Positions 27,272 through 35,898 of a stretch of 64,000 nucleotides of DNA are shown here, one piece after another; within the stretch, counting starts at the first letter, position 1; each line of letters starts with the position of its first letter. Source of the stretch: Helicobacter pullorum NCTC 12824 (GTDB lineage Bacteria > Campylobacterota > Campylobacteria > Campylobacterales > Helicobacteraceae); assembly GCF_017979475.1 (NCBI RefSeq), contig NZ_JAERIT010000002.1, forward strand, positions 1 to 64,000, written 5' to 3'. Below the pieces are notes generated by a model, which saw only the letters and a program-made list of their open reading frames with translations, had not been told where the DNA came from and did no database searches. A program made the position numbers and the translations under genes.

Positions 27272-27909
27272 TTTTTTGGGACAATTAAAAATAAAATTGC
27301 CTCCAAAATTATAAAACACACAACAAACAATAAAAAATATTCTATTTGCTTATACATTTCTTTTAATTGATTTTGTGCATAAAATTGCTGACTCAAAGTT
27401 GCCAACTCCAAACTAGCCAACAACCCATTATCCCCCTCCAAACCATTCAATAATTCCTGATTATTGACCAAAATTTCACTGACATTATTAATAAAGAAAA
27501 TTTTATTAGCGCTATTCAAAAAATTCTCCATTTTTACAGAGAGATTCCCACTCCCAAAATAAATATCATCAAGTGTAGAATTTTTATAATTTGTTACCAC
27601 CATAGAAACAACGAAATTTTGCAAAATGCTATGGATATTTGTCAATTGACTAATGCACGAACGCAACTCTGCAATTTCTTCATGATTATTGTGTTTCAAA
27701 ATATAATTCGTTGAAACTACTTGGGATAAAAACACTATTCGTTGAGCCAATACCCTCTGCTTACCACTAATATTGACATAATACACTAAAGTTTCTTGAG
27801 TTTTAAACACTTCCTTAATAGAAGAGTAGCAATAAAATACTCCCACTCCCAAACAAAAAAGCAAAATAATATGCAAAATAAGCAATCCCCTTTTCAAAAC
27901 AATACCCAA
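27235..27909 (-). CDS. Membrane protein with a PilJ/NarX-type periplasmic sensor and no output domain
   Basis: The 224-residue protein has a TM helix at about 9-29, a helical periplasmic part (30-190) and a second TM (about 193-212), then only about 12 cytoplasmic residues. The first periplasmic helix reads NISGKQRVLAQRIVFLSQ, the signature of the type IV pili methyl-accepting chemotaxis N-terminal domain (PilJ/NarX family). There is no HAMP, kinase or MCP region. The start is TTG with AAGGGG 8 bases upstream. The gene converges on pgpA and is divergent from a lipoprotein gene. It may be a sensor half working with a separate partner, or a remnant receptor. Confidence 0.7.
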   Translation of the reverse strand: MGIVLKRGLLILHIILLFCLGVGVFYCYSSIKEVFKTQETLVYYVNISGKQRVLAQRIVFLSQVVSTNYILKHNNHEEIAELRSCISQLTNIHSILQNFVVSMVVTNYKNSTLDDIYFGSGNLSVKMENFLNSANKIFFINNVSEILVNNQELLNGLEGDNGLLASLELATLSQQFYAQNQLKEMYKQIEYFLLFVVCFIILEAILFLIVPKNQIFKNEYKEGK

Positions 27910-28007
27910 AAAATGCCCCTTAAATTAATTGGGTTATTGTATCAATCTTAAAAAAAAATATCAATAAAATATGTTAAAATTACTCTTAAATTACACAAAG
28001 GAATGAT

Positions 28008-28553
28008 ATGCCAAAATCCCATTTACTCATTGCGATTTTTGCCATAGGAAGCATTTTGATTACCTCCTGTAGCCAAAAACAACAAAATTCCATCGCAACC
28101 ATCACAACCCAAAAAATCTGCACAACCCCTATTGTCTCTTATCAAATAAACTCTATCTCTGCAGGACAATTTAATGACCTACAAATCACAAATGAGCAAA
28201 TTTTGCCATCATTGAAAAATGCACTCCAACAAACCAACTGCTTTATTGAAAGCAATAATAATCCTCTTTATAACTTAAAGCTTGTTTATGGTAGCATTGC
28301 GACAAAAAACACACAGGGCGGTTTTTGGAGTTCCACCTCAAAAGATTCTGCTATTATAGAACTTCAAATCGCTTTTACAGATAAAAACGAAGAAAGAATC
28401 TTCACCTCCAAAGCCTTTTTTGAAAATACAAAAGATCATTATTTAGGCTTAGGCGATTCCTCCAAATTACAACCCCAGCACATTCAAGACACTCTCTTAA
28501 ATGCAATCCACTCCATTGCCAATCAAGCAGCACAAAATTTTATGGGCTTTTAA
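28008..28553 (+). CDS. Putative lipoprotein, function unknown
   Basis: The 181-residue protein begins with a lipoprotein signal peptide: MPKSHLLIAIFAIGSILITSC, with a lipobox ending at Cys21, then a Ser/Gln-rich linker. The mature part has YNLKLVYGSIATKNT and a stretch IIELQIAFTDKNEERIFTSKAFFE suggesting beta-strands, and ends AAQNFMGF. I do not recognise a family; the outline resembles small outer-membrane lipoproteins. AAAGGAA precedes the ATG. It stands alone, divergent from the PilJ-domain gene and convergent with nuoN. Confidence 0.75.
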   Translation: MPKSHLLIAIFAIGSILITSCSQKQQNSIATITTQKICTTPIVSYQINSISAGQFNDLQITNEQILPSLKNALQQTNCFIESNNNPLYNLKLVYGSIATKNTQGGFWSSTSKDSAIIELQIAFTDKNEERIFTSKAFFENTKDHYLGLGDSSKLQPQHIQDTLLNAIHSIANQAAQNFMGF

Positions 28554-28567
28554 TCCTCCCATAAAAT
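28537..28567. terminator. Inverted repeat between the lipoprotein gene and nuoN
   Basis: ATTTTATGGG (28537-28546) and CCCATAAAAT (28558-28567) form a perfect 10-bp stem with an 11-base loop, spanning both convergent stop regions. The T-runs lie inside the stem ends, so it could terminate in both directions, more probably on the minus strand for the nuo operon. Confidence 0.5.
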
Positions 28568-30048
28568 CACAGAATATCTATCCCAATTAACCCATAGACC
28601 CAATACAAGATTCCATCGACTAATACACTAGAAAAACACACATACAAAACCGCAATCCCAACAACTATTTTTAAAGGCAAAGTTGCATTTTGCAAATAAA
28701 TTGAGCTATTTTGCACAATAGGTTCTCTCAAAAACATATACACAATCAGCTTCAAATAATAATACGCCGCAATAGCACTATTAATAGCCATTACGACTGC
28801 CAAAAACAAATAGCCATTATTGACAGCCGCACTCATCAAATACACTTTCCCCCAAAAGACAGAAAAAGGCGGAATCCCAGCAAGAGATAGCATAAATATT
28901 CCAATAATAACAGCCACTAGAGGGGAAAGCTTCACAAGCCCAGAGAATTTCTCATAAGAATGATCATAGCGTTTATCCCAAATTTGCTCTTTTGTTCGCG
29001 AAATCCACAGCATTGCAAAAATACCAAGATTTGTAAATAAAAATAAAATCCAATACATAAAAAGAGCACTAAATGCCTGCATTCCTCCGATTAAAATCAT
29101 ACTAAAAGCAAATCCAGCGTGAGAAATCGAGCTATATGCCAACATTCTCTTAACATCTCTTTGAACGAGCGCTACAAGATTTGGCAAAGTAATTGTAATA
29201 ACAATCAACAAATAAAAAACATTATGAACCCAAACAATATCCATAAAAACACTAAAGATTCGGATAGCAACTACCAATGCGGCAATTTTTGGGACAATTG
29301 ACATAAATCCTGCCAAAAATGAATTAGAGCCTTCATAAACATCGGGAGTCCAAGTATGAAAAGGCACAAGCGAAACTTTAAATCCAATTGCAACAACCAT
29401 AAATACAACTGCCCCCAACACCAAATAAGAAGGTTGAAAATTATTTTGCTCTAAAACAATTTTGATATTTTGTATATCTAAATGCCCACTTGCAGCATAC
29501 AAAAGCATCGCTCCAAATGCAAAACAAGCCGCAGAAAGAGACCCCATCGTAAAATATTTAATAGCTGCTTCAAAAGAAGTTTTTCGATTATGCATTGCAA
29601 TAAGGGTATAAAGTGCCAAAGATGCAGTTTCAAGCCCCAAAAAAATCACAATTAAATGATCACTGCTTACCATAAATTGGAATCCTACACACATAAATAA
29701 AAAAAGTGAGTAATATTCAGCATATTGAAATTCATGGAATTTATTATAACTCAATGTCAATGGTAAAAATAAGATTGCTGCTACTAGAATGATTGTCTGT
29801 GCTAATATTGACATTCCATCAATCAAAATTAAATCAAAAAATGCCCTATAATACCCCTCAAATAATACGACATATCCCAAATCCATTAACAAAAACAAAA
29901 TTGCAAGCATTGCATAAAACTGCTTATTGATTTTTGCTATACATAAATCTGCTACTAAAATTATAATTGCACCCGCTATTGCAATTAGCATTGGAATAAT
30001 GCTAAAAAAATTCAAACTCTCCAAAGAAATACGAAAAACTTCCAACAT
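28567..30048 (-). CDS. nuoN: Complex I subunit NuoN
   Basis: NuoN is one of the three antiporter-like proton-pumping subunits of complex I. The 493-residue protein is hydrophobic throughout, with about 14 membrane helices. The conserved part is seen: [16 protein letters not shown] near 130-145, [14 protein letters not shown] near 225, [23 protein letters not shown] near 290-312 and FSLAGIPP-like [17 protein letters not shown] near 390. Its ATG overlaps the nuoM stop (TAATG). It is the last gene of the nuo operon and ends in a convergent inverted repeat. Confidence 0.95.
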   Translation of the reverse strand: MLEVFRISLESLNFFSIIPMLIAIAGAIIILVADLCIAKINKQFYAMLAILFLLMDLGYVVLFEGYYRAFFDLILIDGMSILAQTIILVAAILFLPLTLSYNKFHEFQYAEYYSLFLFMCVGFQFMVSSDHLIVIFLGLETASLALYTLIAMHNRKTSFEAAIKYFTMGSLSAACFAFGAMLLYAASGHLDIQNIKIVLEQNNFQPSYLVLGAVVFMVVAIGFKVSLVPFHTWTPDVYEGSNSFLAGFMSIVPKIAALVVAIRIFSVFMDIVWVHNVFYLLIVITITLPNLVALVQRDVKRMLAYSSISHAGFAFSMILIGGMQAFSALFMYWILFLFTNLGIFAMLWISRTKEQIWDKRYDHSYEKFSGLVKLSPLVAVIIGIFMLSLAGIPPFSVFWGKVYLMSAAVNNGYLFLAVVMAINSAIAAYYYLKLIVYMFLREPIVQNSSIYLQNATLPLKIVVGIAVLYVCFSSVLVDGILYWVYGLIGIDIL

Positions 30049-31586
30049 TATTTATCCTCCAACTTTAAAGGATTCTCTAAATTTTCTAATTTAAAAAATA
30101 CTTTTACCTCATCTGTATCAATGTGTGAATACATGATAGAAAACATATTTTCTACACCTTTATTAATTGGCTCTAAAATAGGTTTTGGATACACTCCAAG
30201 CCAAATTACAATCACAACAAGAGGCAATAAAGCACTTAATTCACGAGAATCTAAGTCTTTTAGTTTCCTATTTTCATCATTTTGTAATTGTCCATAAAAT
30301 ACCCTTTTATACAAATGCAACATATAAATTGCACCCACAATAATACTAAGTCCAGCAATCCCAGCTGCAATAGGAGAAACTTCAAAAAAACCAAGCAAAG
30401 ACAAAAACTCTCCCACAAACCCCATTGTCAGTGGCAATCCAGCAGATGCCATCATCATAATCCCAAAAATCACCGCATAATTTGGCATTACTTTTGCCAA
30501 TCCGCCAAACTCGCTAATTAGTTTTGTATGACGCCTATCATAAATCACCCCAACAAGCATAAAAAGTGCTCCACTAATAACACCATGGCTCAACATAAAA
30601 AAAACAGAGCCTGTTACTCCCTCCAAATTCAATGCAAAAATCCCTATCATAATTACACCCATATGCGAAATAGAGCTATAAGCAATTACCTGCTTCATAT
30701 CTTCTTGTGCAAAAGCAACCATTGCCCCATAAACAATCATAATAAGGGCTAAAATCACTATAGGCACAAGCAGGGCTACACTTGCATCAGGGAATAAAGG
30801 CAGAGAAAACCTTACAAAGCCATAAGTCCCCATTTTCAAAAGCACTGCTGCTAAAACAACCGAACCAATTGTAGGTGCTTGTCCATGGGCATAAGGCAAC
30901 CAAGTATGGAAAGGAAACATCGGCACCTTCACTGCCAAACCGCAAAAAAATGCAAGGAATAACCAAATTTGAATATCTTTTGGAATCGCTTCTAAACTAT
31001 ACCAATCCAACAAAGAAAAAGTCCAAACTCCACTTACTTCAAAATAATAATAAGCCAAAAATAAAATCCCAACAAGCATAATCAAAGAACCAAAGAAAGT
31101 GTATAAGAAAAACTTTATGGCTGCATATATTCTATTTCCACTCCCCCAAGCACCAATAATATAAAGCATCGGCACCAAAGAAAGCTCCCAAAAAATATAA
31201 AACAAAATTACATCCAAAGCACAAAATACGCCAATCATAATACTTTCAAGGCACAAAAGAGAAATTACTAGCTTTTTAATTTCTCTTTGTTCATTCAAAT
31301 AAACAAAACCCAAAAAGCTAATTAATGCACTCAAAATAATCAAAAATAGTGAAATACCATCAACCCCTACAAGATAATTTACCCCAAAATTAGCAACCAA
31401 AGGGAAAGAAACGATAAATTGATAACCATCTACATTTTTATCAAAAAAAATCCACAAAAACAATGACAAGATCAATTCAATCACACCAATAATAATTCCA
31501 TAAGCCCTAAGATTTTCTTTGATTCCAATTGCCAATAAAGCACCAAAAAATGGAAATAAAATTAGCAGTGTTAAAATATGATCCAT
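30048..31586 (-). CDS. nuoM: Complex I subunit NuoM
   Basis: NuoM is an antiporter-like proton-pumping membrane subunit of complex I. The 512-residue protein has about 14 helices and the conserved [18 protein letters not shown] near 85-102, [17 protein letters not shown] near 130-146 with the functional Glu, [20 protein letters not shown] near 220-240 and [22 protein letters not shown] near 290-311. The C-terminus is a short charged tail ([14 protein letters not shown]). The start overlaps the end of nuoL by 16 bases. Confidence 0.95.
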   Translation of the reverse strand: MDHILTLLILFPFFGALLAIGIKENLRAYGIIIGVIELILSLFLWIFFDKNVDGYQFIVSFPLVANFGVNYLVGVDGISLFLIILSALISFLGFVYLNEQREIKKLVISLLCLESIMIGVFCALDVILFYIFWELSLVPMLYIIGAWGSGNRIYAAIKFFLYTFFGSLIMLVGILFLAYYYFEVSGVWTFSLLDWYSLEAIPKDIQIWLFLAFFCGLAVKVPMFPFHTWLPYAHGQAPTIGSVVLAAVLLKMGTYGFVRFSLPLFPDASVALLVPIVILALIMIVYGAMVAFAQEDMKQVIAYSSISHMGVIMIGIFALNLEGVTGSVFFMLSHGVISGALFMLVGVIYDRRHTKLISEFGGLAKVMPNYAVIFGIMMMASAGLPLTMGFVGEFLSLLGFFEVSPIAAGIAGLSIIVGAIYMLHLYKRVFYGQLQNDENRKLKDLDSRELSALLPLVVIVIWLGVYPKPILEPINKGVENMFSIMYSHIDTDEVKVFFKLENLENPLKLEDK

Positions 31587-33430
31587 ACGCCCTCCCGATA
31601 AATAAATACAAGCAACAATAAAAACACCAAACCAAAAAACATAATTTGCAACATTTTAGAAAGATTCCCGCTTTGAATCCACTTCAATTTCTCTCCACTA
31701 TCACTCAACATATAAGCAATTTTATCCACAATAAAATCGATTATTTTTTTATCTATACAAAGCCAACACATTTTAGACAATCGCTGATAATTCCTAATAA
31801 AAATACATTCATAAACCTTAGGAATATAATATTGATTAACTAGCAACCTATAAAAAAGATTCTTCTCCCATTTTTTAGAGAATCCACCTTTGGAATATTT
31901 CCATACTGCAAAGAAAATCCCACTCAAAGCCACACAAGAAGTGATTCCAATGAGAATCCAAACTATTTTTGCACTCAAATTAGCACTAAATTCAGGCAAT
32001 GTTTGCATTACAAAATGATGAAAAAATGGCTCAAAAAATCCACCAAATACCGCTAAAATTCCAAGTGGCAACATTGCATAAAGCATAAAAGAATAAGCCT
32101 CATGAGGATGTTCTTGATGTTTTTTCTCTCCAAAAAATACAAGCATAATTAATCTAAAGCTATAAAATGCTGTTAAAAATGCCCCAAACAATAACATCCC
32201 CCAAAGCACATAAGCTCTGCTCCCAAAAGCAGCTTCTAAAATTTTATCTTTAGAAAAAAATCCAGAGAATGGGTAAATTCCCGCTAAAGCTATGGAGGCT
32301 AGAATCATCAAAATTGCAGTGTATTTAAGCGGTTTATACAATGCCCCCATTTTAGTAATGTCCAATTTATCATTCATTGCATGCATTACATTCCCAGCTC
32401 CCAAAAATAACAAAGATTTAAAAAACGCATGCGTTGCTAGATGAAATAATGCAATCCAATAAGCACCAAGCCCAGCAGCAACAAACATATACCCAAGTTG
32501 AGAGAGCGTAGAATATGCAATAATGCGTTTTAAATCCCTATTTACCAAAGCCATACTTGCAGCAAAAACTGCGACAAATGCCCCCAAAACAGAGATTCCA
32601 AAACCAACTTCAGGGATTATTGAATACAAGGGATTTGCCCTTATTACCAAATACACACCAGCAGTTACCATTGTAGCAGCATGAATCAATGCAGAAACAG
32701 GCGTTGGTCCCTCCATTGCATCAGCAAGCCAAGTATGTAATGGAAACTGCGCACTTTTTCCCATTGCTCCTACAAACAACAAAATTCCAATTGCAATTAA
32801 AATACCTTTGGGAGCTTCATACACACTACTTAAAACTACTTCATAGCTCAAAGTTCCAAACACCCAATAAATCAAGAAGATTCCAAGCAACAATCCAAGA
32901 TCTGCAATACGATTCATCACAAAAGCTTCATTAGCAGCAAATGAGGCAGAATCCCTTTCATACCAAAATCCTATCAACATCCATGAACAAAGCCCAACAC
33001 CTTCCCAACCAATGAATAATCCAGCAAAATTATCACTCATCACCAAAATCAACATTGAAAATACAAATGCACTCAAATACACAAAAAAGCGATTAAAGTT
33101 TTTATCATTATTCATATAGCCAATAGAATAAATATGCACACACAAAGACACAAGAGTCACTACAAACACCATTGTAGCACTAACACTATCAATTAAGAAA
33201 CCAAAAGGAATATAAAGCCTTCCAGCCCCTATCCAATCCATCATTACAACTTCTAATACCCCACCTTGATAAGCATAAACCAAAAGCAATACTGATGCAA
33301 CAAAAGACACAAACAACATCAAAGAAGCAAAAACTCCAACAAAAAGAAACTTCCTCTTCGCACCAAAAGGTATCCCAAAAACAGAACCAATTAATGGGGC
33401 AAATAAAGCCGTGTATAAAATAACTTCCAC
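31571..33430 (-). CDS. nuoL: Complex I subunit NuoL
   Basis: NuoL is the distal antiporter-like subunit whose long amphipathic helix runs along the membrane arm. The 619-residue protein has GFLIDSVSATMVFVVTLVS near 57, FIGWEGVGLCSWMLIGFWYE near 139-158, AQFPLHTWLADAMEGPTPVSALIHAATMV near 227-255, LVNRDLKRIIAYSTLSQLGYM near 293-313 and FKSLLFLGAGNVMHAM. The C-terminal third holds the lateral helix and a final TM. It lies three bases after nuoK, and its 3' end overlaps nuoM. Confidence 0.95.
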   Translation of the reverse strand: MEVILYTALFAPLIGSVFGIPFGAKRKFLFVGVFASLMLFVSFVASVLLLVYAYQGGVLEVVMMDWIGAGRLYIPFGFLIDSVSATMVFVVTLVSLCVHIYSIGYMNNDKNFNRFFVYLSAFVFSMLILVMSDNFAGLFIGWEGVGLCSWMLIGFWYERDSASFAANEAFVMNRIADLGLLLGIFLIYWVFGTLSYEVVLSSVYEAPKGILIAIGILLFVGAMGKSAQFPLHTWLADAMEGPTPVSALIHAATMVTAGVYLVIRANPLYSIIPEVGFGISVLGAFVAVFAASMALVNRDLKRIIAYSTLSQLGYMFVAAGLGAYWIALFHLATHAFFKSLLFLGAGNVMHAMNDKLDITKMGALYKPLKYTAILMILASIALAGIYPFSGFFSKDKILEAAFGSRAYVLWGMLLFGAFLTAFYSFRLIMLVFFGEKKHQEHPHEAYSFMLYAMLPLGILAVFGGFFEPFFHHFVMQTLPEFSANLSAKIVWILIGITSCVALSGIFFAVWKYSKGGFSKKWEKNLFYRLLVNQYYIPKVYECIFIRNYQRLSKMCWLCIDKKIIDFIVDKIAYMLSDSGEKLKWIQSGNLSKMLQIMFFGLVFLLLLVFIYREGVWIIF

Positions 33431-33433
33431 TCT

Positions 33434-33736
33434 CTAGCCTTTCATAATTTGTAGAGCATCTAAATCTAGCGTATGATACTTTTTATACCAAGCAATCAAC
33501 AACCCAACTCCAACTGCGACTTCACTTGCAGCAACCGCCAAAATAAAAAATGCAAAAAGTTGCCCATTTAAATCTCCTAAATAATATCCAACTGCTACAA
33601 GCCCTACATTAACAGAGCTCAAAAGTATCTCGGTAGAAAAAAATAACATCAAAAGATTCTTGCGTCGCAACATCCCAAAAGCACCCACTACAAACATTAA
33701 AGCAGAAACAATCAAATAATGATTTAACCCAATCAT
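33434..33736 (-). CDS. nuoK: Complex I subunit NuoK
   Basis: NuoK is the 100-residue, three-helix membrane subunit. It begins MIGLNHYLIVSALMFVVGAFG and shows the family segment MLRRKNLLMLFFSTEILLSSVNV (about 23-45), with the conserved membrane Glu in TEILL, then FAFFILAVAASEVAVGVGLL with the second conserved Glu near 72. The length equals that of other NuoK proteins. Its start overlaps the nuoJ stop by four bases. Confidence 0.95.
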   Translation of the reverse strand: MIGLNHYLIVSALMFVVGAFGMLRRKNLLMLFFSTEILLSSVNVGLVAVGYYLGDLNGQLFAFFILAVAASEVAVGVGLLIAWYKKYHTLDLDALQIMKG

Positions 33737-34296
33737 TTTTTATCCTTTACTTGATTTTCTTCACTTTCTCCCAAAGTCAAAGAATATCGCATTCCCTTGC
33801 CTGCCAAGATGATTCCAGCAATCATTGCAACCAATAGCATAATTGCTGCAATTTCAAAAGGAATTAAGAATTTAGTAAAAAGCACATATCCCACCATTTG
33901 GACATTTCCCACCCCTTCTTTAACAGGAATCTGTGGTGAAATCTGAGAGATATTTTGTGCAATAATAGGAGCAACCACAATCAATACTAAAAGCAATGCT
34001 CCAAGCCCTACAAGTAAAAACAAAAGTTTTGGATTCTCAATCCTTTCATTTTGTAATTTCTGTGCATCAAAAAACATCATCGCAAAGGCATAAAGAGCAA
34101 TTACGGCACCCGTATAAACGACAATTTGCACCACTCCCAAAAATTCTGCCCCAAGCAAAAAGAAAAACCCCGATACAAAAATCATTCCAGCTGCTAAAGC
34201 ACTCAAAGCATAAAGAATATTTTTAGTGGTTACTACAATCAAAAACATAGCTAGCGTCAAAGCACTAAAAGTATAAAATGCAATCGCCTCAAACAT
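33733..34296 (-). CDS. nuoJ: Complex I subunit NuoJ
   Basis: NuoJ is a five-helix membrane subunit next to the quinone channel. In the 187 residues the key helix 3 with its conserved pattern is present: AEFLGVVQIVVYTGAVIALYAFAMMFF near 50-76, including the VYTGA-motif. The last helix (IPFEIAAIMLLVAMIAGIILAG, about 142-163) is followed by a charged tail. It overlaps nuoI by eight bases at its start and nuoK by four at its end. Confidence 0.93.
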   Translation of the reverse strand: MFEAIAFYTFSALTLAMFLIVVTTKNILYALSALAAGMIFVSGFFFLLGAEFLGVVQIVVYTGAVIALYAFAMMFFDAQKLQNERIENPKLLFLLVGLGALLLVLIVVAPIIAQNISQISPQIPVKEGVGNVQMVGYVLFTKFLIPFEIAAIMLLVAMIAGIILAGKGMRYSLTLGESEENQVKDKK

Positions 34297-34903
34297 TTTC
34301 CACCTCTTGTTCTTGTTTTTTGCAATATTCTAGTGGAGTTGCTTTGATTTTTAAATCCGCATCTACACTCACACTACCTACTCCCTCAAACTCGCTATCC
34401 CCTCCCTTTAAAACCTTATCCATAGGTGTCAGCATATCTTCTTTTAAAGAAAAGGAAGCTCTTTGCTCGCTTGCGTTTTCATAACGCTTCCCATGGACAA
34501 TAGCAAGCTCGGGGCAAACCTCTGCACACAATCCACAATAAATACATCGTCCAAAATTAATTGTATATTCAAAAACCTTTTTACGCTTATCTTCTCCATA
34601 CCCAGTTTCCATACGAATACAATTTGAAACGCAAATTTTCTCACAAAGCCCACAACCAATACACCGCTCATTTCCACTTTCTAAAAGCCTTTTTAATTCA
34701 TGCACAGCCCTATATCTAGGACTTAATGGAAGCTTCTCCAAAGGATATTGCACTGTGTGAATTTGAGCTTTACAAAATTCCTTTAAAACCAACCACAACC
34801 CCACAAATAATTCACCTTTTAAGGCACGATTCCAAAAACTAATAAATTTTTGAGAATTACTTAAATTTGGCAATTTGTCAGCTAATTTAATATATCTTCT
34901 CAC
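34289..34903 (-). CDS. nuoI: Complex I subunit NuoI (two 4Fe-4S clusters)
   Basis: NuoI carries clusters N6a and N6b, which pass electrons toward N2 in NuoB. The 204-residue protein has CIGCGLCEKICVSNC near 80-94 and CIYCGLCAEVCPELAI near 119-134, each a Cys-x2-Cys-x2-Cys-x3-Cys set, and the upstream YPLEKLPLSPRYRAVHEL stretch. The N-terminal 45 residues are longer than in some bacteria, and the C-terminus is acidic and Lys-rich. Overlaps of four and eight bases tie it to nuoH and nuoJ. Confidence 0.95.
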   Translation of the reverse strand: MRRYIKLADKLPNLSNSQKFISFWNRALKGELFVGLWLVLKEFCKAQIHTVQYPLEKLPLSPRYRAVHELKRLLESGNERCIGCGLCEKICVSNCIRMETGYGEDKRKKVFEYTINFGRCIYCGLCAEVCPELAIVHGKRYENASEQRASFSLKEDMLTPMDKVLKGGDSEFEGVGSVSVDADLKIKATPLEYCKKQEQEVENV

Positions 34904-35898
34904 ATTTCACCTCCAAGCACCACCACTCCCGTAATTACAATATTTAAAAGAGCCAATGGAAATAACACTTTCCAACACAACCCCATAAGTTGATCAGGTC
35001 TAATATGTGGATATGCCGCCCTAGCCCACATAAACAAAAAAATAAAAAACATCACTTTAAGCAAAATCGCAATACCACCAGGAATAAACCAAAGCGGATT
35101 AAACCCTCCTAAAAAAAGCAAAGAAATTACAAATGAAAGCGAAATCATATTAGCATATTCGCCAATAAAAAACATTCCCCATCGCATTCCTGCATATTCT
35201 GTTGCATATCCTGCAACTACTTCTGCTTCATGCTCCAATAAATCAAAAGGTGTTCGATTAAGCTCTGCATATCCAGCAAACAAAAACAAAACAAATGCCA
35301 AAGGTTGAGAAAATATAAGCCAATTTGTAATACTTCCATTTTGATAATTATTAATATCAATCAACGATAAAGAGCCTACAAGCATAATCGGAGCCAAAAG
35401 AGACAATCCAGAAACCACCTCAAAACTCAAAAGTTGAATAGCCGTTCTTGCAGCCCCCAAAAGCGAGTATTTACTATTTGCACTAATCCCAGCTAATAAA
35501 GGACCATAAAGCCCAGCAGCACCAACCCCAAGCACAAACAAAATTCCGACATTGATATCTGCAATAATAGGCTGCACTACTCTACCAAAAATTTCAAACT
35601 CCGGAAAAAATGGAATGGGTGCCATCGCAATAAAGGCAGTTGCCGCAGTAATCACTGGTGCGATTCTAAAAATCAATCTATTTGCACCACTTGGGACAAT
35701 ATCCTCTTTAGTAAAAAGCTTAATTCCATCAGCCAAAATTTGCAAAACCCCAAAAGGTCCCACAACCATCGGTCCAAGCCTTCTTTGAAAAAAAGCCAAC
35801 ATTTTACGCTCTATATAAGTGGCAAATCCAGCCAATGCTGAAAATATTAAAACAACCAAAATAACCTTAATGAGTGTTTCTATTATAAATCCAATCAT
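34900..35898 (-). CDS. nuoH: Complex I subunit NuoH
   Basis: NuoH is the membrane subunit that forms most of the quinone-binding chamber. The 332-residue protein has TYIERKMLAFFQRRLGPMVVGPFG near 27-50, FTKEDIVPSGANR near 62, the loop GYAELNRTPFDLLEHEAEVVAGYATEYAGMRWGMFF near 205-240 with the conserved Glu-rich part, and RAAYPHIRPDQLMGLCWKVLFPLAL near 288-312. It sits in the operon between nuoG and nuoI with four-base overlaps on both sides. Confidence 0.95.
   Translation of the reverse strand: MIGFIIETLIKVILVVLIFSALAGFATYIERKMLAFFQRRLGPMVVGPFGVLQILADGIKLFTKEDIVPSGANRLIFRIAPVITAATAFIAMAPIPFFPEFEIFGRVVQPIIADINVGILFVLGVGAAGLYGPLLAGISANSKYSLLGAARTAIQLLSFEVVSGLSLLAPIMLVGSLSLIDINNYQNGSITNWLIFSQPLAFVLFLFAGYAELNRTPFDLLEHEAEVVAGYATEYAGMRWGMFFIGEYANMISLSFVISLLFLGGFNPLWFIPGGIAILLKVMFFIFLFMWARAAYPHIRPDQLMGLCWKVLFPLALLNIVITGVVVLGGEM

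Noticed and set aside
27950-27958. Run of nine A residues upstream of the lipoprotein gene
   Set aside because: It is non-coding and short for this AT-rich genome; there is no frame or fixed promoter spacing it would clearly alter.
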